Counted from the stretch's first letter, positions 33,969 through 46,457 are shown. The stretch is 64,000 bases of DNA from Ceratothoa steindachneri (GCA_963969495.1 OZ018324.1:156348172-156412171), one strand, 5' to 3'. The notes: generated by a model not told the origin, from the sequence alone. Numbers and translations are program-made.

Positions 33969-36900
33969 TTAAATAAAAGGGAGAGGGCTGGCCTCCCCAC
34001 AAAAGTCAACCAGTAAATGTGCACGCACTCGTCCCGAGTACAAGGGACAAGCGGTAGCAACGTCGCCCATCCCGGTACTGAGACAAGTAACGAACCGAAG
34101 ATCACCCAGACTGGGACATTCAACAAGAATGTGCCGAACAGTCCGGGGTAAAACGCAATCGTCACAATAGAGCGCAGGAGAGCGCTCCATCAAATAGCGA
34201 TGCGTCACACGAGTATGTCCGATTCGGAGACGACAGAAAGCGACCTGAAGCCATCGCGACATTGGAGAATAGGTCCATGGGAAGAGTCGCGGCGCAATGG
34301 CACGCAACTTTAAGTTCCCTTCGACCGTCTCCCATCTTCTTTGCCAAGCAGTCCGAAGAGCTGCCCGTATTCCTGCCATGTAGTCGGTGTGAGGAAGAGC
34401 GAAACGCTGGTCCGGTCGCAGTCCTCGCGGACTCTTTGGCGCCCTCGTTCCCCGCAATTCCTACATGTCCAGGAACCCAGCACAAGATAATCTCGACACC
34501 AGCCCGGCTCGCCAAAACCGTGGCGTCACGAATATCGCGAACCAGGGGATACGGAGATTCCAATGCCCCGAGAGCACTCAGGGCGCTCTGTGAGTCGCTA
34601 TAGATCACAATCCGGTCCCCGAACTGGGCACATCGCGTAATCTCACGTACTAAGTGGTGTATTGCCACCAGATCGGCCGTGAAGACAGACGCAGCACCTG
34701 GCAGAGACCCGCTGACTTCAAAGAGAGGGAATACGGCATGGAAGCAGACCCCTTCTTGGGACTTGGAGCCATCCGTATACACTGGCACGGTGTGTGCTGC
34801 AAAAAAGTCGAACGCAATACTCCCGAGGCTGTACAAGCTTTGGGAGCAGAGGCGTCGAACAAGGAGCCAAATGTGGTACCCTCTAGAGTGGCGTCCTGGG
34901 CAGAACCAGGTGAGCCACCGGCCCTAAACCCAAAGGGCTTAGGGTATGTCGGGCGTCTCTCGGCGGCATATGCACCGTCGAGATCAGCTGCAGATGCAGT
35001 GAGAGCTGTTGGTGACTGAGGGAGGCACCGGGCTCGCACGAACAGGAGAGTGATGCACTGTACGCAGCGCAGAGCGAGTGGAATCTCCCCAGCATCGACC
35101 AACAGGCTCTAAATGGGGAAAGTGGAGGAAGGCACCGATCGCAGGGCGAAGGCCGGTGTGCTGGATCGAGTCCACCTTCGGCAATAACCGCTCGGCTGCG
35201 GATGCATAAAACTCGCATCCGTAGTCGAGCTTCGAACGAACAAAGGATCGACAAAAAAGTAAGGCAGTAGTCCTATCAGCACCCCAAGCGCTGAACGTCA
35301 CGAAACGGATAATATCTATGGCGCGGGAACAAAAGACCCTAAGGCTGCGAATATGAGCCTCCCAGGTGCGGCGTCGGTAAAATACAAGACCAAGGAAACG
35401 GTGCGATTCAACCACTTCTAGGCGCACCCCATTAAGAAACAAATCTGGGTCGGGGTCGAGCCGTGGATGGCGGCAGAAGTGCACCAACTTAGTCTTGGCC
35501 AAAGAAAACCGAAACCTGTGCGCTTCGGCATAGCGAAAGACGCGGTTCAATCCCTGTTGGAGTCAACGCTCCAGAGTTGGCATCTGGGCCGCGCTAAACG
35601 AGATCGAAAGGTCGTACACGTAGAGCGTAGCGAGAACATCTACCGGCAGTACCGAGGTGATGACGTTGATGCTCCGGGCATCAACGTCCCCTCGCGCCCA
35701 TCGTGTGGAGAGTCTCCATGATACCGTATCGCCACCTTCTCCAGATCGAAAAACACCGTGGCGTAGTGCTGTCTACGAAGGAAGGCCTCGCAGACGGCAT
35801 TTTCTAGTCGGAGAAGAGCATCAGACGTGGAGTGGAACTTGCGGAAGCCACACTGTGCAGAAGACAGATGGCCTCCGCTTTCCAGAAAAAAGGCTAATCT
35901 AACATTTACCAATTTCTCCCTCAACTTGAACACGCAAGAGGTTAGAGAGATTGGGCGGAAACCAGCCGGGGTAGAGTTATCTCTTCCCGGTTTGAAGAAG
36001 GCGAGCACAGTAGCGATTCGCCAGGAATCTGGGAGACCCTCCACCCAGATCCTGTTGAACAAATCTAACAGATAGGCCATGCCTCGCTCACTCAGGTGTC
36101 GAAGCATGGAGTACGGGACATCGTCCAGACCATGGGCGGTGAGACGCACGAAGCAAGAGCGGAGCGCAACTCACTCACAGTAAACCTGTCATTGAAGGGT
36201 TATCCGCCTCTGGAGGTAAAGTCCAGCCGGCGGCCTTCCGTGACATGACTACGTGCGTTGAATGCTGGCGGAGCAGCATCCCGGCTAGAGAATGCGGTCG
36301 CGAAGGATTCCGCCACGGACGCGGGGTCCGAGATTGCAGTCCCATTCTCCTGGGGAACGGGAGGTGGTTACTGCGATAACTTGCTCCGAATCCTTTTGAC
36401 TCGCTTCCACACCTCTGCTAGAGGGGTCTTCCCGTTAAGTGAAGACACGTATGCCCGCCAAGAAGAGCGGCGGGCGTGCTTCAAAATATACCGGAACCTA
36501 GCCCTAGCCCGACGAAATTCACCGACAGTGAAATCGTTCGGGCGGCGCTTATAGCGCATGTAGGCATAAGGCTTCTGTTTGAGGGCCGTCTCACACTCGG
36601 CCAACCACCATGGGACTGGTCGGCGTGCAAAACGGCCAGACGTTCTGGAAATAGTAGTCAGGCCCGCGGCGATGAGGTGGCCGGAGAAGAACTCAACGGC
36701 CTCATCTACCGACCTAAACTACTCGACTGAAATAGAGAATTCAGTCATTTCCTGAAATGCAGGCCACCGCGCCCGCGCCCGCGTCAGGCACCACCGAGGT
36801 GGGCTCTCAGGCGGCAGTTGCCCTGAAAATGATATTTGAATGGGAAAGTGATCACTACCATGGAGGTCATCGACCAACCCCCAACCCCCAACCCCCAATC

Positions 36901-37569
36901 AAAATCCGGCTGTGCATACAAAGAGCACAAAGATAGATTGATACAAGAAAATGAAGCGGTTCTCGGGCAGTGATGCGTAAACTAATCCACATTTAGGACA
37001 CCGATCTCAAGCTTTTCGATCAGATCGGCAAGGACTTGTCACCTGGGATTTATTGAGTAATCTCCCCAGAGAGGATGCCTGCCGTTCAGATCTCCAAGCA
37101 AGAGAAAGGGCCACGGCAACCGTGCCACGACGCGGCGGAAGTCCCCCACGTCGAAGTCAACTGACGGTGGAATGTACACAGAAATAATAGTATACTTCAT
37201 ATCCAGGTGAAGCTGCACAGCCATTGACTGAAAGGAAGTATCTAAAGTGAAAGGAAGAACGGAGACATCATGCCGGGTGTAAACCGTGCATCCCCCAGTC
37301 CGGCCATCTCTTGGTGGTGGGGTCGCAAGACCCTTATATCCCGGGAGGGCGGGCAGGGGGCACGTGCTTAGCATGGTCTCCTGCAGAAAAACAGCTAACG
37401 GGGAACGGGACGAGACGAGCCTCCGGGGTCCACGGGAATTCCATTTTAGGAATATGCCCTCCAGGCCTTGCTTGGAGGAGACGCGGGGGCGCTCTTCGAA
37501 CAGAAGACCCTCACGGGAATGGCCGTACGCTTCCCGGGGGCAGAACCACGGGCGCTGGTGGCCTGACAA
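33969..37569 (-). pseudogene. LINE family 1 copy C ORF2, broken
   Basis: The endonuclease (37569-37039) has lost about eight residues at the start (the block after FLKWNSRG jumps to RRLVSSRS), removing part of the first catalytic motif and changing Cys to Ser. LGDLNGRHPLWGD is intact. RT pieces lie at 36149-35640 (ATVFFDLEKVAI, damaged A motif) and 35550-34984. The YVDD region near 35610 is disrupted. RNase H lies at 34836-34162 and 34457-33969 (VYTDGSKSQEGVCF, SDSQSALSALG, CWVPGHVGIAGNE). It has at least five frameshifts. Confidence 0.87.
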
Positions 37570-39837
37570 AGCGCTGTCGCCTTCGAGGACTTATTGGGGG
37601 GAGGTTGGGCTCGCCATGCGAGTCTTTTCCTCCCTCCGCCTCGAAACCTTAGGCGGGCGTTGCGGCTTCGGAGGCATGGGGCCCTCTTTTCGAGAAACCA
37701 CCGTCTCCTAGCCACTCAGCCCACCACTAGGCGTGGGCGAAGGAGCAAAAGCTCCTTTGTTGCAGTCCTCCTTTCGGCGGACAGCTTTAGGAACCCCGGA
37801 AGATGGCCTGGCGACCAACTTCAGGGGTCTTGCCCCCTGTGAGTCTAACGACTCTGTGGAGGCGAGTGGCCGTTTCGCCTTACGGGAAACGGTTACGCTG
37901 GGAGAAGGGGGAGGGGGGAACCCTGCTTTTAGCTGGGGCTGGGGATGAACACTTTTTGCCCCCATTTACCAGGGAAGCGCCCGGGTTGAGTAGAACCCGC
38001 AGTAGGGCTCCGAATGGGTGCGGAAACAACCGTGCTCGTTGGCCTGGATGGGCCAGGAGCAGAGGGTGCCTTTCTAACTATTGAGGCATAAGACGTCCCA
38101 GGCAGAGCCGGGCGCGCCAAGACCAAGTCCTTAGCCTCGCGGAATGAGAGTCGATCCTGGGCCTGAACGGCCAGGATTTCTTTCTCAAGGAGATATGCAC
38201 CACATTGCTTCGAAGAAGCGGGGTGCGGCTCTCCGCAATTGACCACACACGATTTAGACTTATCGTGTGCGGCCTTGGAGCAATTTACACCGACTTACGG
38301 TGACCCCGACTTTGCACGTCTACAAGAACGATTCGTATGGCCGAAGCGGTGACAGTAATAGCACCGCCGCGGCAGTGGCCCGAATGCCTTTACGCTGTAG
38401 CGGTACCAACCGGCACGCACGACTCACGACGCTTGTCATAGTCGAACGTGACGAAGAGTGTAGGGGTGGGTCTCGAGGCCCCACCCTGTTTTCTCATCAC
38501 ACGTTCGACCTTGACCGCCCCATGGTCGGCCAGCTCTAAGGTGATGTCCTCAATGGAGTAGTCAACGAGTTCCCTCGCATAAACTACTCCTTTCATGGTA
38601 GAGTGCGGCGTCACACTCACCGGGGTGCCATTAAGTGACCGAAGAGCACTTATCTTGGCCGCCTCGGCGTGATTCGCCAGAAGGCTTCCGTCCGAGAAAC
38701 GGGTCACCTTCGGCTCTCTACCAATTACACTAGCTAATCCTCTCCTCTGATGGATCATGTTGCCCTTGGACAACATGCTGCCATCAGTGGAGCGAATAAC
38801 GAGGAAACGTTTGAAGCCAGCGGGCTCGAAAACGACAGGTAACCTCTGAATGAGGGGCCCCGATGTTATCGAGGCTTTACCCTGTGCACTTTTGGTCTTA
38901 GTCATAGTAAGGGGTTGCGAACCCGGGGGGGTAGAGAGGCCGGATGTGCCGATCTTGGCTTGGTCGCTTGCCAAAGCGGCAGCAGACCCATCCGTCCCCG
39001 CAGCCCCCACGGATGGAGAGGAGCCCCCCCCCCCGAGTCTTTTTCTTTTTTCGAGAGGAGGGCGGGGAATGAACCCGCTTCTCACCTCCGCCGGTAGGAG
39101 CCCCCTGGCCAGATGGACCGGCCTCAGCCAGGTCCTTCTCCGAAATGGAGAAGGTCCTGGCATTCGTAGGGGCACCGGTCGGAGGAGATCCCTCCCCTCT
39201 TTGTAGTGGCTGGGAAACCCTAGCCATTTGAGGTGGACCTTGCATAGGAGCGGATTCGGGTTCGGTGCTTGGCGCCGAGCCCTGATTCCTCCCAATGGAA
39301 GGCCCTACCGTCTGAGGATGGGTTACTTCAAGGACCATGTCTATCTCACCGGGGGCCTCCAGTTGGCCATCCTCCCCCCAGGACATCGCAGGTCCCGTTG
39401 GCATCATTGTCACTAGTCAGGTTTGGGAAGGCACAGGCCTTGACCCCGGCAAGGTTTAATATTCTTGCCAACAGGTCTTTTGAGGGAAGCGACCGGAGGA
39501 GCCTGGCTTCCCTCTCCCCCCTAAGGGGGTTTGCCCTACCGAGCCCCTTCAATGGGGAGCGGTCGGCTATGGGCTGCCTGCTGGCTTTCTTGGCAGTCCC
39601 CTTGTAAAGAAAAGGAGGGACTGCCGCTGGAGAGAAGGGGGTGAGAGGGAGTCTTCTACACCCGTAGGCATAGGAGAGGAGTAAGCCTCGTCTCCGGTTG
39701 GAGAAATATTTTAGGGTCCCCTGTGCAAGCACAGGGGTTGGGACCTCCATTTTTTTCTGTGGAGGTGCCCGAGGGCGGCTCCGTCGATGGAACGGGATGT
39801 TGACGGGTTTTTTTTTAATTTGTTCATCATTGGGCAT
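37440..39837 (-). pseudogene. LINE family 1 copy C ORF1, broken
   Basis: Same architecture as copy B ORF1. The RRM-like block is at 38790-38500 (FKRFLVIRSTDGSMLSKGN; the segment between HSTM and KGVVYAREL has lost two residues), the knuckle region at 38390-38200 (CGEPHPASSKQC), and the basic tail at 37965-37446. Frameshifts occur near 39370, 38900, 38400 and 37930. A run of ten C near 39030 has probably slipped. Confidence 0.85.
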
Positions 39838-40370
39838 GGTGACCCTGTATTTGATACGGGAAACAATAGCTCATCACCCCTCGCAGTAGCCCGCACTGCA
39901 AGGGGTGCGTACAGGCCTGGCAGAGCCAGGGGCCGCCATTCATGACCACCCATCCCACCTGGTGGCCTGGCAGTCTATCGGCATGGCGGCTCCACCTTAG
40001 ACACGGCGTAAAATTGATAGTGTGTGAAGAGGAAAGGAAAAGGGATGTGAGGAAGGTATGGGTGGGGATGAAGCAGGTTGTTAAAAAAAAAAAAACATCC
40101 AGGACCGGAGCTCAGGGTTTAGGGAACATTGTCCCCTTTTCCCTCAGCCCCGATCCGGGACGGTTGCCTGAGAAGAAGGTCAGCATCTACCCTGTGAAAT
40201 TAGAGGCAGACCAGAGAAAGTTGTGCAAGAGGTTGTATGAAAAGCGACGAAGTAGGAGAGAAATACAGGCTGTCTGAAAGAAGGAGAAGAGGCTAAGCTG
40301 GGGTCGGACGGGGTGCTGAGTCCTGTCAGCACGGCGGCCAGGATGGCAAATCGCCACGCCCCTTACGGGG

Positions 40371-40633
40371 GCCTGGCGTACAAAAGCCTGTACAAAGACG
40401 TTCGGTAAAGACCACGCAAGTAGTTCTCCGACACTGGGAGATTCAACCACCATTTAAATAGATAGAAAAGGAAATAGCTAATTTATTTTGTATATTCAAT
40501 GTGGCCACCAACAGGGGCATAGCCGCCGCAAATGGAAAGGGATGGGGGGAATTGGTCAAGAAGGGGAACTAAAATTGTAGGATAAGGAATTCCTCATGAA
40601 CTTTGTCGAATCCAGAATAAAAAAAAAAGTCAC
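40371..40633. other. intronic or flanking sequence
   Basis: A short stretch between LINE copy C and the candidate last SLAIN-like exon. Includes an A-run near 40620. Nothing recognised. Confidence 0.4.
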
Positions 40634-40831
40634 CTGCTTTTGTTTGGGGTTTGCAGACGAGATCCAGCCCTGGGAAGGGCTGATGAGCTGCTAAGGTTGG
40701 CAGTAACCATATTGCTACCTCCACTGGCTCCACCTGGACTTGGCCGGTGCCGAACTACTTCCGGGGTCCTTTGGCGTGGTGTTTCCGTCACATGGGTTGG
40801 GCCCATGGGAATTCGCACGGGTGAAGGAGCA
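40634..40831 (-). CDS. candidate further exon of the SLAIN-like gene
   Basis: 198 bases with acceptor gttctcgtcttag and donor gtgact. In one frame it reads through as Pro/Ser/Arg-rich protein (APSPVRIPMGPTHVTETP at the start, SSALPRAGSRLQTPNKS at the end), the style of the SLAIN C-terminal region. The phase is a problem: this frame needs two bases from the previous exon, but the 41052 exon ends on a codon boundary. A small unseen exon, an alternative transcript or a sequence error could explain it. Confidence is held down for that reason. Confidence 0.45.
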
Positions 40832-41051
40832 CTAAGACGAGAACCTCGTGCCTATATAAACACGTAAGAGAGAAGCACATTTTAGCTTGACGTGGAAACT
40901 TAGGGTCAGCTTTTTTTTTAATTACAAAGGAGGAAGTAGATATGAAAAATAGACATAGTAGCATCATTAAAATAAACCGAAGATAACAAAGACTTTTGTA
41001 AACAACATTAGCACAAAGCCAGCAATAACGAGCATACCCGGAGCGTCTCAC

Positions 41052-41245
41052 CTGAGGCGTCTGAAGCCTGGAAGTTCTGGCTGGAGATGCCTTTAGATCG
41101 GGACTGGGACCTTGCCTCGCGCTGTATGCTGGCAACGGGGAAGACGTCCTGGAGTTGTTTGGGGATGTCTGCATGTCCAATAGACGCGGGTTGCTGCCCC
41201 CTAACTGACGGGTGAGGCTCGGTAGTCGAGATCCCATATTTCGCC
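41052..41245 (-). CDS. SLAIN: SLAIN-like protein, internal exon
   Basis: 194 bases. The acceptor ttcatggctgcag at 41246-41258 and the donor ag/gtgaga at 41046-41051 are both strong. It continues the 42156 exon in frame (the last G there plus GG here makes Gly). The protein is Ser/Pro/Arg-rich and probably disordered (GSRLPSLTRQLGG, SSPLPAYSARQGPSPDL, TSRLQTPQ). In SLAIN proteins this C-terminal half binds microtubule tips and partners such as EB and XMAP215/ch-TOG. It ends in phase 0. Confidence 0.75.
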
Positions 41246-42155
41246 CTGCAGCCATGAATACATTGGGAAAAGATGATATAAGGAAACTACAATTATAAAT
41301 GGTTATTACACAGAAAAAGGGAGATATACTGGAGAAAGGATGCATAGAGAACAAAGAGGAGTGAAAAAAAATCGGGTACGAGCAGGATAGGAAAGGGAGC
41401 AAGGTACAACAGCCTCACCCTGAATAAGTAATCATAAGAAGAAAATACTCAAAATGTGATTGCACCATTATCGCCAAAAGATTTTGCCTGAAAGAAAGCT
41501 CTTATACCATCGATCTCCCCCCACTCAGGAGCTTAACCCCAACATCACAAGGTTAAACTTTTTTTCCTCAGGCAGATTAAGTTCATTCACACTTTTGATA
41601 TGAAAAGTGCGACTCCAGATGGGGCGCCAAATCTATTGTTGGCCTCGGGATCAAATTTTGTTTTTCATTTCCCAAACACAACTAACATCAGAATGCCGGA
41701 ACAAGTGTCAGTAGCTGTCCAACTGCATAAATGGGCCCACCAGTAGTAACCAAAGACAGATATTGTGAAAGTTCAACGTAATGTATACCGCTGTGCCCTG
41801 AAACACACGAGTCCACAGATGACCTCATCTTTAAACATGCACACATTCATCTATTCTTCATATACAATCCTCTTCTTTCCAAGAATTTGCCATCTCTCCG
41901 TAATATCTCGGAAATATTATAAAGCAAAAACCAACGAGGGATAACAGGCAGAAAATCTTAGAGAAGGTTCTGAAGATAAAGTGTAGAAGTTAGTGAAATT
42001 AAAAATAGGCGGATGGTACATAGTAGCATAAGTAACTAGAGCCAAGGAGGATGTGCATTTTCCTGAAGGAAGGCCTGTTCCTTAGCAAAAACCCATACTC
42101 TGGTTGGTGTGTACCGCTAACATATGTTAGCAGCTTGAGACAACCAAAAGCATAC
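41246..42155 (-). other. SLAIN-like intron
   Basis: About 900 bases between two in-phase exons. No transposon is recognised inside. Confidence 0.65.
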
Positions 42156-42470
42156 CATTGCAAGCCGCTAGATTTTGATGGGACGTGTAGGGGCTGTCTG
42201 GCGGGGTCGACATATCCGAGTTCTCCCTCGAAGAGGGGGGAGGGATGCCCGAAGAGGAATATTTGCGAGGGGGAGCTAATGCGCTCCGAGTTGGGGCCCG
42301 TCGAGGACTCGCCTGGTGACTGAGCCCACACGACGGCGACGTCAGGAGATCTTCCTGAGAACTCGTGGCCGAGTTCCCGGAGCTTCCTGTGGTCATTGCT
42401 GGCACCTTCGATCTATTATAGGTGCCAAATTCGCTGCCACGTGGCACCATCTTCGTCGTGCTCCGCCCTC
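42156..42470 (-). CDS. SLAIN: SLAIN-like protein, internal exon with SxIP motif
   Basis: 315 bases, acceptor ttcttacccgcag and donor atg/gtatgc, phase 1 at both ends. It encodes a Ser/Pro/Arg-rich disordered stretch: TTKMVPRGSEFGTYNRS, then SSQEDLLTSPSCGL, then RKYSSSGIPPPSSRE and STPPDSPYTSHQNL. SGIP with nearby Arg/Lys fits the SxIP motif by which proteins bind EB1-type end-binding proteins at growing microtubule ends. Function is inferred from the family and that motif; I see no folded domain. Confidence 0.78.
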
Positions 42471-43214
42471 CTGCGGGTAAGAAAGAAGAGTAATTGCAGT
42501 GGTATAAACACGCCATGCCCCAACACTGGAGGGATGACACGGCTCGATGGCTCGGAGAAAAAAAAGATGGAAAGCAGCGCCACCCGAAATCAGAGGGTGG
42601 CTGGCCAATTCCAGATATGAACCAAGATCACAACAGAATAGCCAACTTCTTCCTGATCTACTCAATAGCTTAAGACGTATGGATGACATCCTGCAGGTAC
42701 TCAATTACATAATACAAAGAAAAGAAAAAGGATCGCAATAGTGAAGAGATATTGAGGATAGTAAGGAGAGCAGGTAAGGCCACCTCACTGAGTCATTGAG
42801 AGAGGTGGCATCGAGAAGCCTCCGAGAACAACTGTGCCAGAGACGAGTGGAATTCAAAAGTATTAAAACTTCAGCCTTTCTGATAGGAAAATTTCATAGA
42901 AATGTGGCTCCCATCAACACTGGAATGACCAATGTAAAGAAAAAAAAGATATAATGGAGAGAAAGATTGGGCAAAAAACATGCTGGAGATGAAAAACTAA
43001 ATACAATTTTTTTTATCGCTTCTTGAGTTGATCAGCATTATCTTTGGTCTCTTTCTTATAAAAATCATCATAAGCCGTTTGCATCCAAGCTAGAGGCATC
43101 GGTTTACATCAGTTTGTTTGGATAAAGCACTACTTCATTCATTTAATATTCATACCTTTTCAATGAAAATGAAAGCCGTTTTTATTAAGAGCATGACATT
43201 TTTGATCAAGTATA
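42471..43214 (-). other. SLAIN-like intron, part before LINE relics
   Basis: Intronic sequence without recognised repeats. The short open frames at 42490-42740 extend out of the exon and have no domain. Confidence 0.55.
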
Positions 43215-43925
43215 TTTTTTTGGCGCCCATCTGGCGAAGGCTACCAAGTGCATAGGTGGCAGTAAATCAATTTTAGCGTATCAATAGGCTACACTAAAAA
43301 AACAAGACAATAGGGACACTAAAGGGGGGAAAAAAAAGCAAAAAGGAGGCATGCGCCGGCGGCATAAGGAGGGCCTCCTCTCACCTGGCAAGGGAGCATG
43401 AACTCAACAATCAAGAGTCAAATACAATGGAGGAGACCAGTCTACTTCAGAAAAGTTTGTGTGTGAACAAATCCGTTCCAAGCACAATGGACAAGCCATC
43501 CCTGTACCAGTAACATACGCAAAAATCCCCCAGTCTGGGAGATTCAAAAAGAATGTGCCAGTCTAGGGGACAATGTAGCCGCCGCCGCAGTAGGGTGGAG
43601 GGAAGAACTCGATCAAATAAGGGTGCGTCAAGCGAGTTTGCTCAATTTGAAGATGACAAAAAAGCGGCAGGAAGCTGCATAGGCATTTAGGGATAGGAAC
43701 ACGGGAACAGTCGCGTCAAGATGGCATGCAAGTTCACGTCGGCCATCGCCGTTTTCTCTGCCAGGCACACAGGAGGGCTGACCTGTTTCCTGACATATAG
43801 TCAGTGTGAGGGAGAAAGAAACGCTGCTCGGTTCGCCCAGTCTTTGGCGCCCTCATTCACTGCAATCCCTACATGGCCAAGAACCCAGCAGAAAATAATC
43901 TCGACACTTCGCCCGACTAACGGGT
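43215..43925 (-). mobile_element. LINE family 1-related relic (3' UTR and RNase H tail)
   Basis: Begins with the family's 3'-end signature in diverged form (gcgcccatctggcgaaggc, then the ataggctac motif). It is followed by sequence matching the last part of ORF2, including the catgtcc/catggcc and aacccagcagaa blocks near 43870. Minus orientation, many indels. Confidence 0.7.
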
Positions 43926-43936
43926 TTTTTTTTAAA

Positions 43937-44870
43937 TTTTGAGAGCCCATCTGGCGACGGACTACTAGGGCAAAGGTCGCCGTACTTACATCATAGACTA
44001 TTATTACTAGGCTAGATTAAAAAAAAATGGATAAAGATAAAAAGATAAAGACAAAGGCTAAGCACGGACTAAAAAAAAAAAAAAGAAAAGAAAAAGAGAA
44101 AGAAGCACACTCTGAAATTGGGGGTATCCCCTCCCCCTGGTACAGGAGCATACGACCTAAAGAAAACAGTCAAATAATATGGAGGCCAGCCTCCTCCAAA
44201 AAGTAGTATAGTCCACAAGTGTGTGTACACAAACCAGTCCAGAGTACAAGGGACAAGCAGTAGCGATCCCGCTCGCCCCAGTACCGGGACAGGTAACGTG
44301 CGCGAAGATCACCCAGCCCGGGACGTTCAACAAGAATGTGCCGAACAGTCTGGGGGACAACGCAGTCTTTACAGTAGGACGCAGGCAAGCGTTCCATCAA
44401 ATAGCGGTGCGTCCCGCGAGTGTGTCCAATTCGGAGACGACAGAAAGCAACCTGAAGCCGTCACGGCATTGAGGGGGAGGGGGTAGGTCCATGGGAACAG
44501 TCGCGGCGCAAGGGCACGTAACTTTCGCCACCGTCGCCTATCTTCTTTGCCAAGCCGCCCGTATTCTTGTCATATAACCAGTGTGAGGAAGAGCGAAATA
44601 TTGGTTTGGTGGCCCAGTCCTCGCGGACTCTTTGGGAACAGCCAGGACCTCCTCCTCCAGGATATGTGCCACCTTTCTTCGAGGAAGCAGGGAGCTGCGC
44701 TCCCAAATTGATTGTATGCGATGGGGACTTATTGTGTATGGCCTTGAAGCAATTAACAGACTTCAGGTTACCCCAACTTTGCACATCTACATGAGCAATT
44801 AGTATGGCCATATGCTTTGACGGAGTAGCAATACCAACCAGCACACACCGAATCGGGGAGTTTGTCACCT
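43937..44870 (-). mobile_element. internally deleted LINE family 1 relative
   Basis: 3' UTR and ORF2 tail at 43937-44637, aligned to 14665-15310 in copy B, are followed without a gap by ORF1 knuckle-region sequence at 44640-44870, aligned to 19580-19870 in copy B. About 4.3 kb of element (RNase H to endonuclease and the ORF1 tail) is missing between. It sits in a SLAIN-like intron in the gene's orientation. Confidence 0.75.
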
Positions 44871-46457
44871 CAAAGACTTGTCTTGTATTTGTGATTAAAA
44901 ATTTTAAAAAGTTCTCTTAAAAAAACTCCTGCTTTCCTCTGCAATGAACTATCGATGTGCATTCTCAACTAATACTACAAATCATATTTTTCTATTTCAA
45001 AACAAATCAATATTTGCATCAATAAAATGAAGACGTTTCCTCCCCCATGCTGGGAACAAGAACAGGAAAGAATTTTCAAAGCACACAACAGCTCTAAGCA
45101 AGTTTAACCACCTCCAATACAAAGTCAATTTACATGGGATATCCCCAGCATCATGAAGCTGCGCAAACTACTAACATGTGTAGAGAGAGGATTTGAGCTC
45201 TACCAACAGCTATTTCAATCAAGTGCTGTTACATAATCGTCTCCGCACGCTTTATCAAACAACTGGGAACAAACTCTCATAAAGGTCTTGTGTAGCAAAC
45301 AAGAACTGACCAAATAAAGCCATGCATAAGTCTAACACCTCAGGTCCCAATGAGCATTTAGCATGGTAGGGGGAAGGAAGGGAGCAGGCAGGGAAGGGTG
45401 CACAAGAATCATAGTGTGAGGTGAGTAGTAAACCTGCGACCTACCTGACATTCTGGCTAGAGGGGACGGCTCAGGAAACCTTAGACCTGGAACAAGGAAT
45501 CAAGCAAGCACGATTAAACGAGGCTCCAGACCCGCTGAATAGACAGTGACACTCCCACTGTTAAAAAATGACTGGGCAACAAGAGTACAAGCGGAAAGGG
45601 ACACTTGGGGAAGTCAACAAGATAGATGGGGTAAGAAGGGTACCCTTACACCACTTTGAAAGCGGGCAATATACAGTAGGTGGGGGTGGTGTGGGAGAAT
45701 CATCAACTGTAGTGAAGGGTGAGTGAGGGTCACTTCGATCAGATATTACAATATACAGTACAAAGTGGGAATGAAGATGGGTACTTCTCAACAACCAGGA
45801 TTAGTGGCCTGACAGTGCAACAGACAGATGGGCTACAGGCTGCGGTTATACAGAATGAGTTAGCGGAGCAGCATCTCTGTAGGCATTAGTACTTTTGATT
45901 CCAACTTTAATAAGAGCCTTTCTTTTTTGAATCATTAATGGACAGAATAGGCCACTGCAAGACTTGAGATAAATGCAAGTGTGCTGTGCAACAATATCAA
46001 GAGAGTATCCAATTCCTGAATCGCATCAACATTTGTGACAAACCAACGTGCCAAGTACAATGTATCCCTGAACACAAGGTAGTTTTGAACTTCACTTCTA
46101 TTTTGGTGGAAACATACCGAGGCATCTGCACTGGAAAGATGTTCAAAACAGGTTCATAAAGAAAATGGAAATCATGAGGAGCGGAAACAAATCCAAGTTA
46201 TAACATAGGAGTAGCAAAATAGACAGGGAGGATGCACAACTCCACTGAACATTCAATAACAAGGCAGGTCTCCTTTTTTCTATTTTATTTCAATGAAATC
46301 TGCTTCAACTCCAATTTGCTCACAAAAGATAAACTAGAAGACAAAGCACTCCTAACATCCAAAAGAACAAAAATGACTCCTAAATACAAAAGTAAAATTC
46401 AGAGTCTAACCAAAAGAAACAACGACCATTCATTCTTTCCACAAGAGTTGATGGTCG

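Larger units (their letters stand above)
33751..40370 (-). mobile_element. I-like LINE family 1, copy C
   Basis: Minus strand. The 3' UTR signature starts at about 33751 (without a long A tail), ORF2 runs 37569-33969, ORF1 39837-37440, and the leader runs to the ccttacgggg box at 40361-40370, the same 5' edge as copy B. It has more frameshifts than B. It lies between the candidate SLAIN-like exon at 40634 and whatever exons follow, so it sits inside or just beyond the gene in the gene's own orientation. Confidence 0.9.

Noticed and set aside
40788..41402. A 204-codon minus-strand frame covering the 41052-41245 exon
   Set aside because: Only the part between the splice sites looks coding; the hydrophobic stretches on both sides are intron read-through and not membrane segments.
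42393..42741. Short frames upstream of the 42156-42470 exon on both strands
   Set aside because: They run across the splice acceptor into intron; the exon frame itself is supported by phase with its neighbours.
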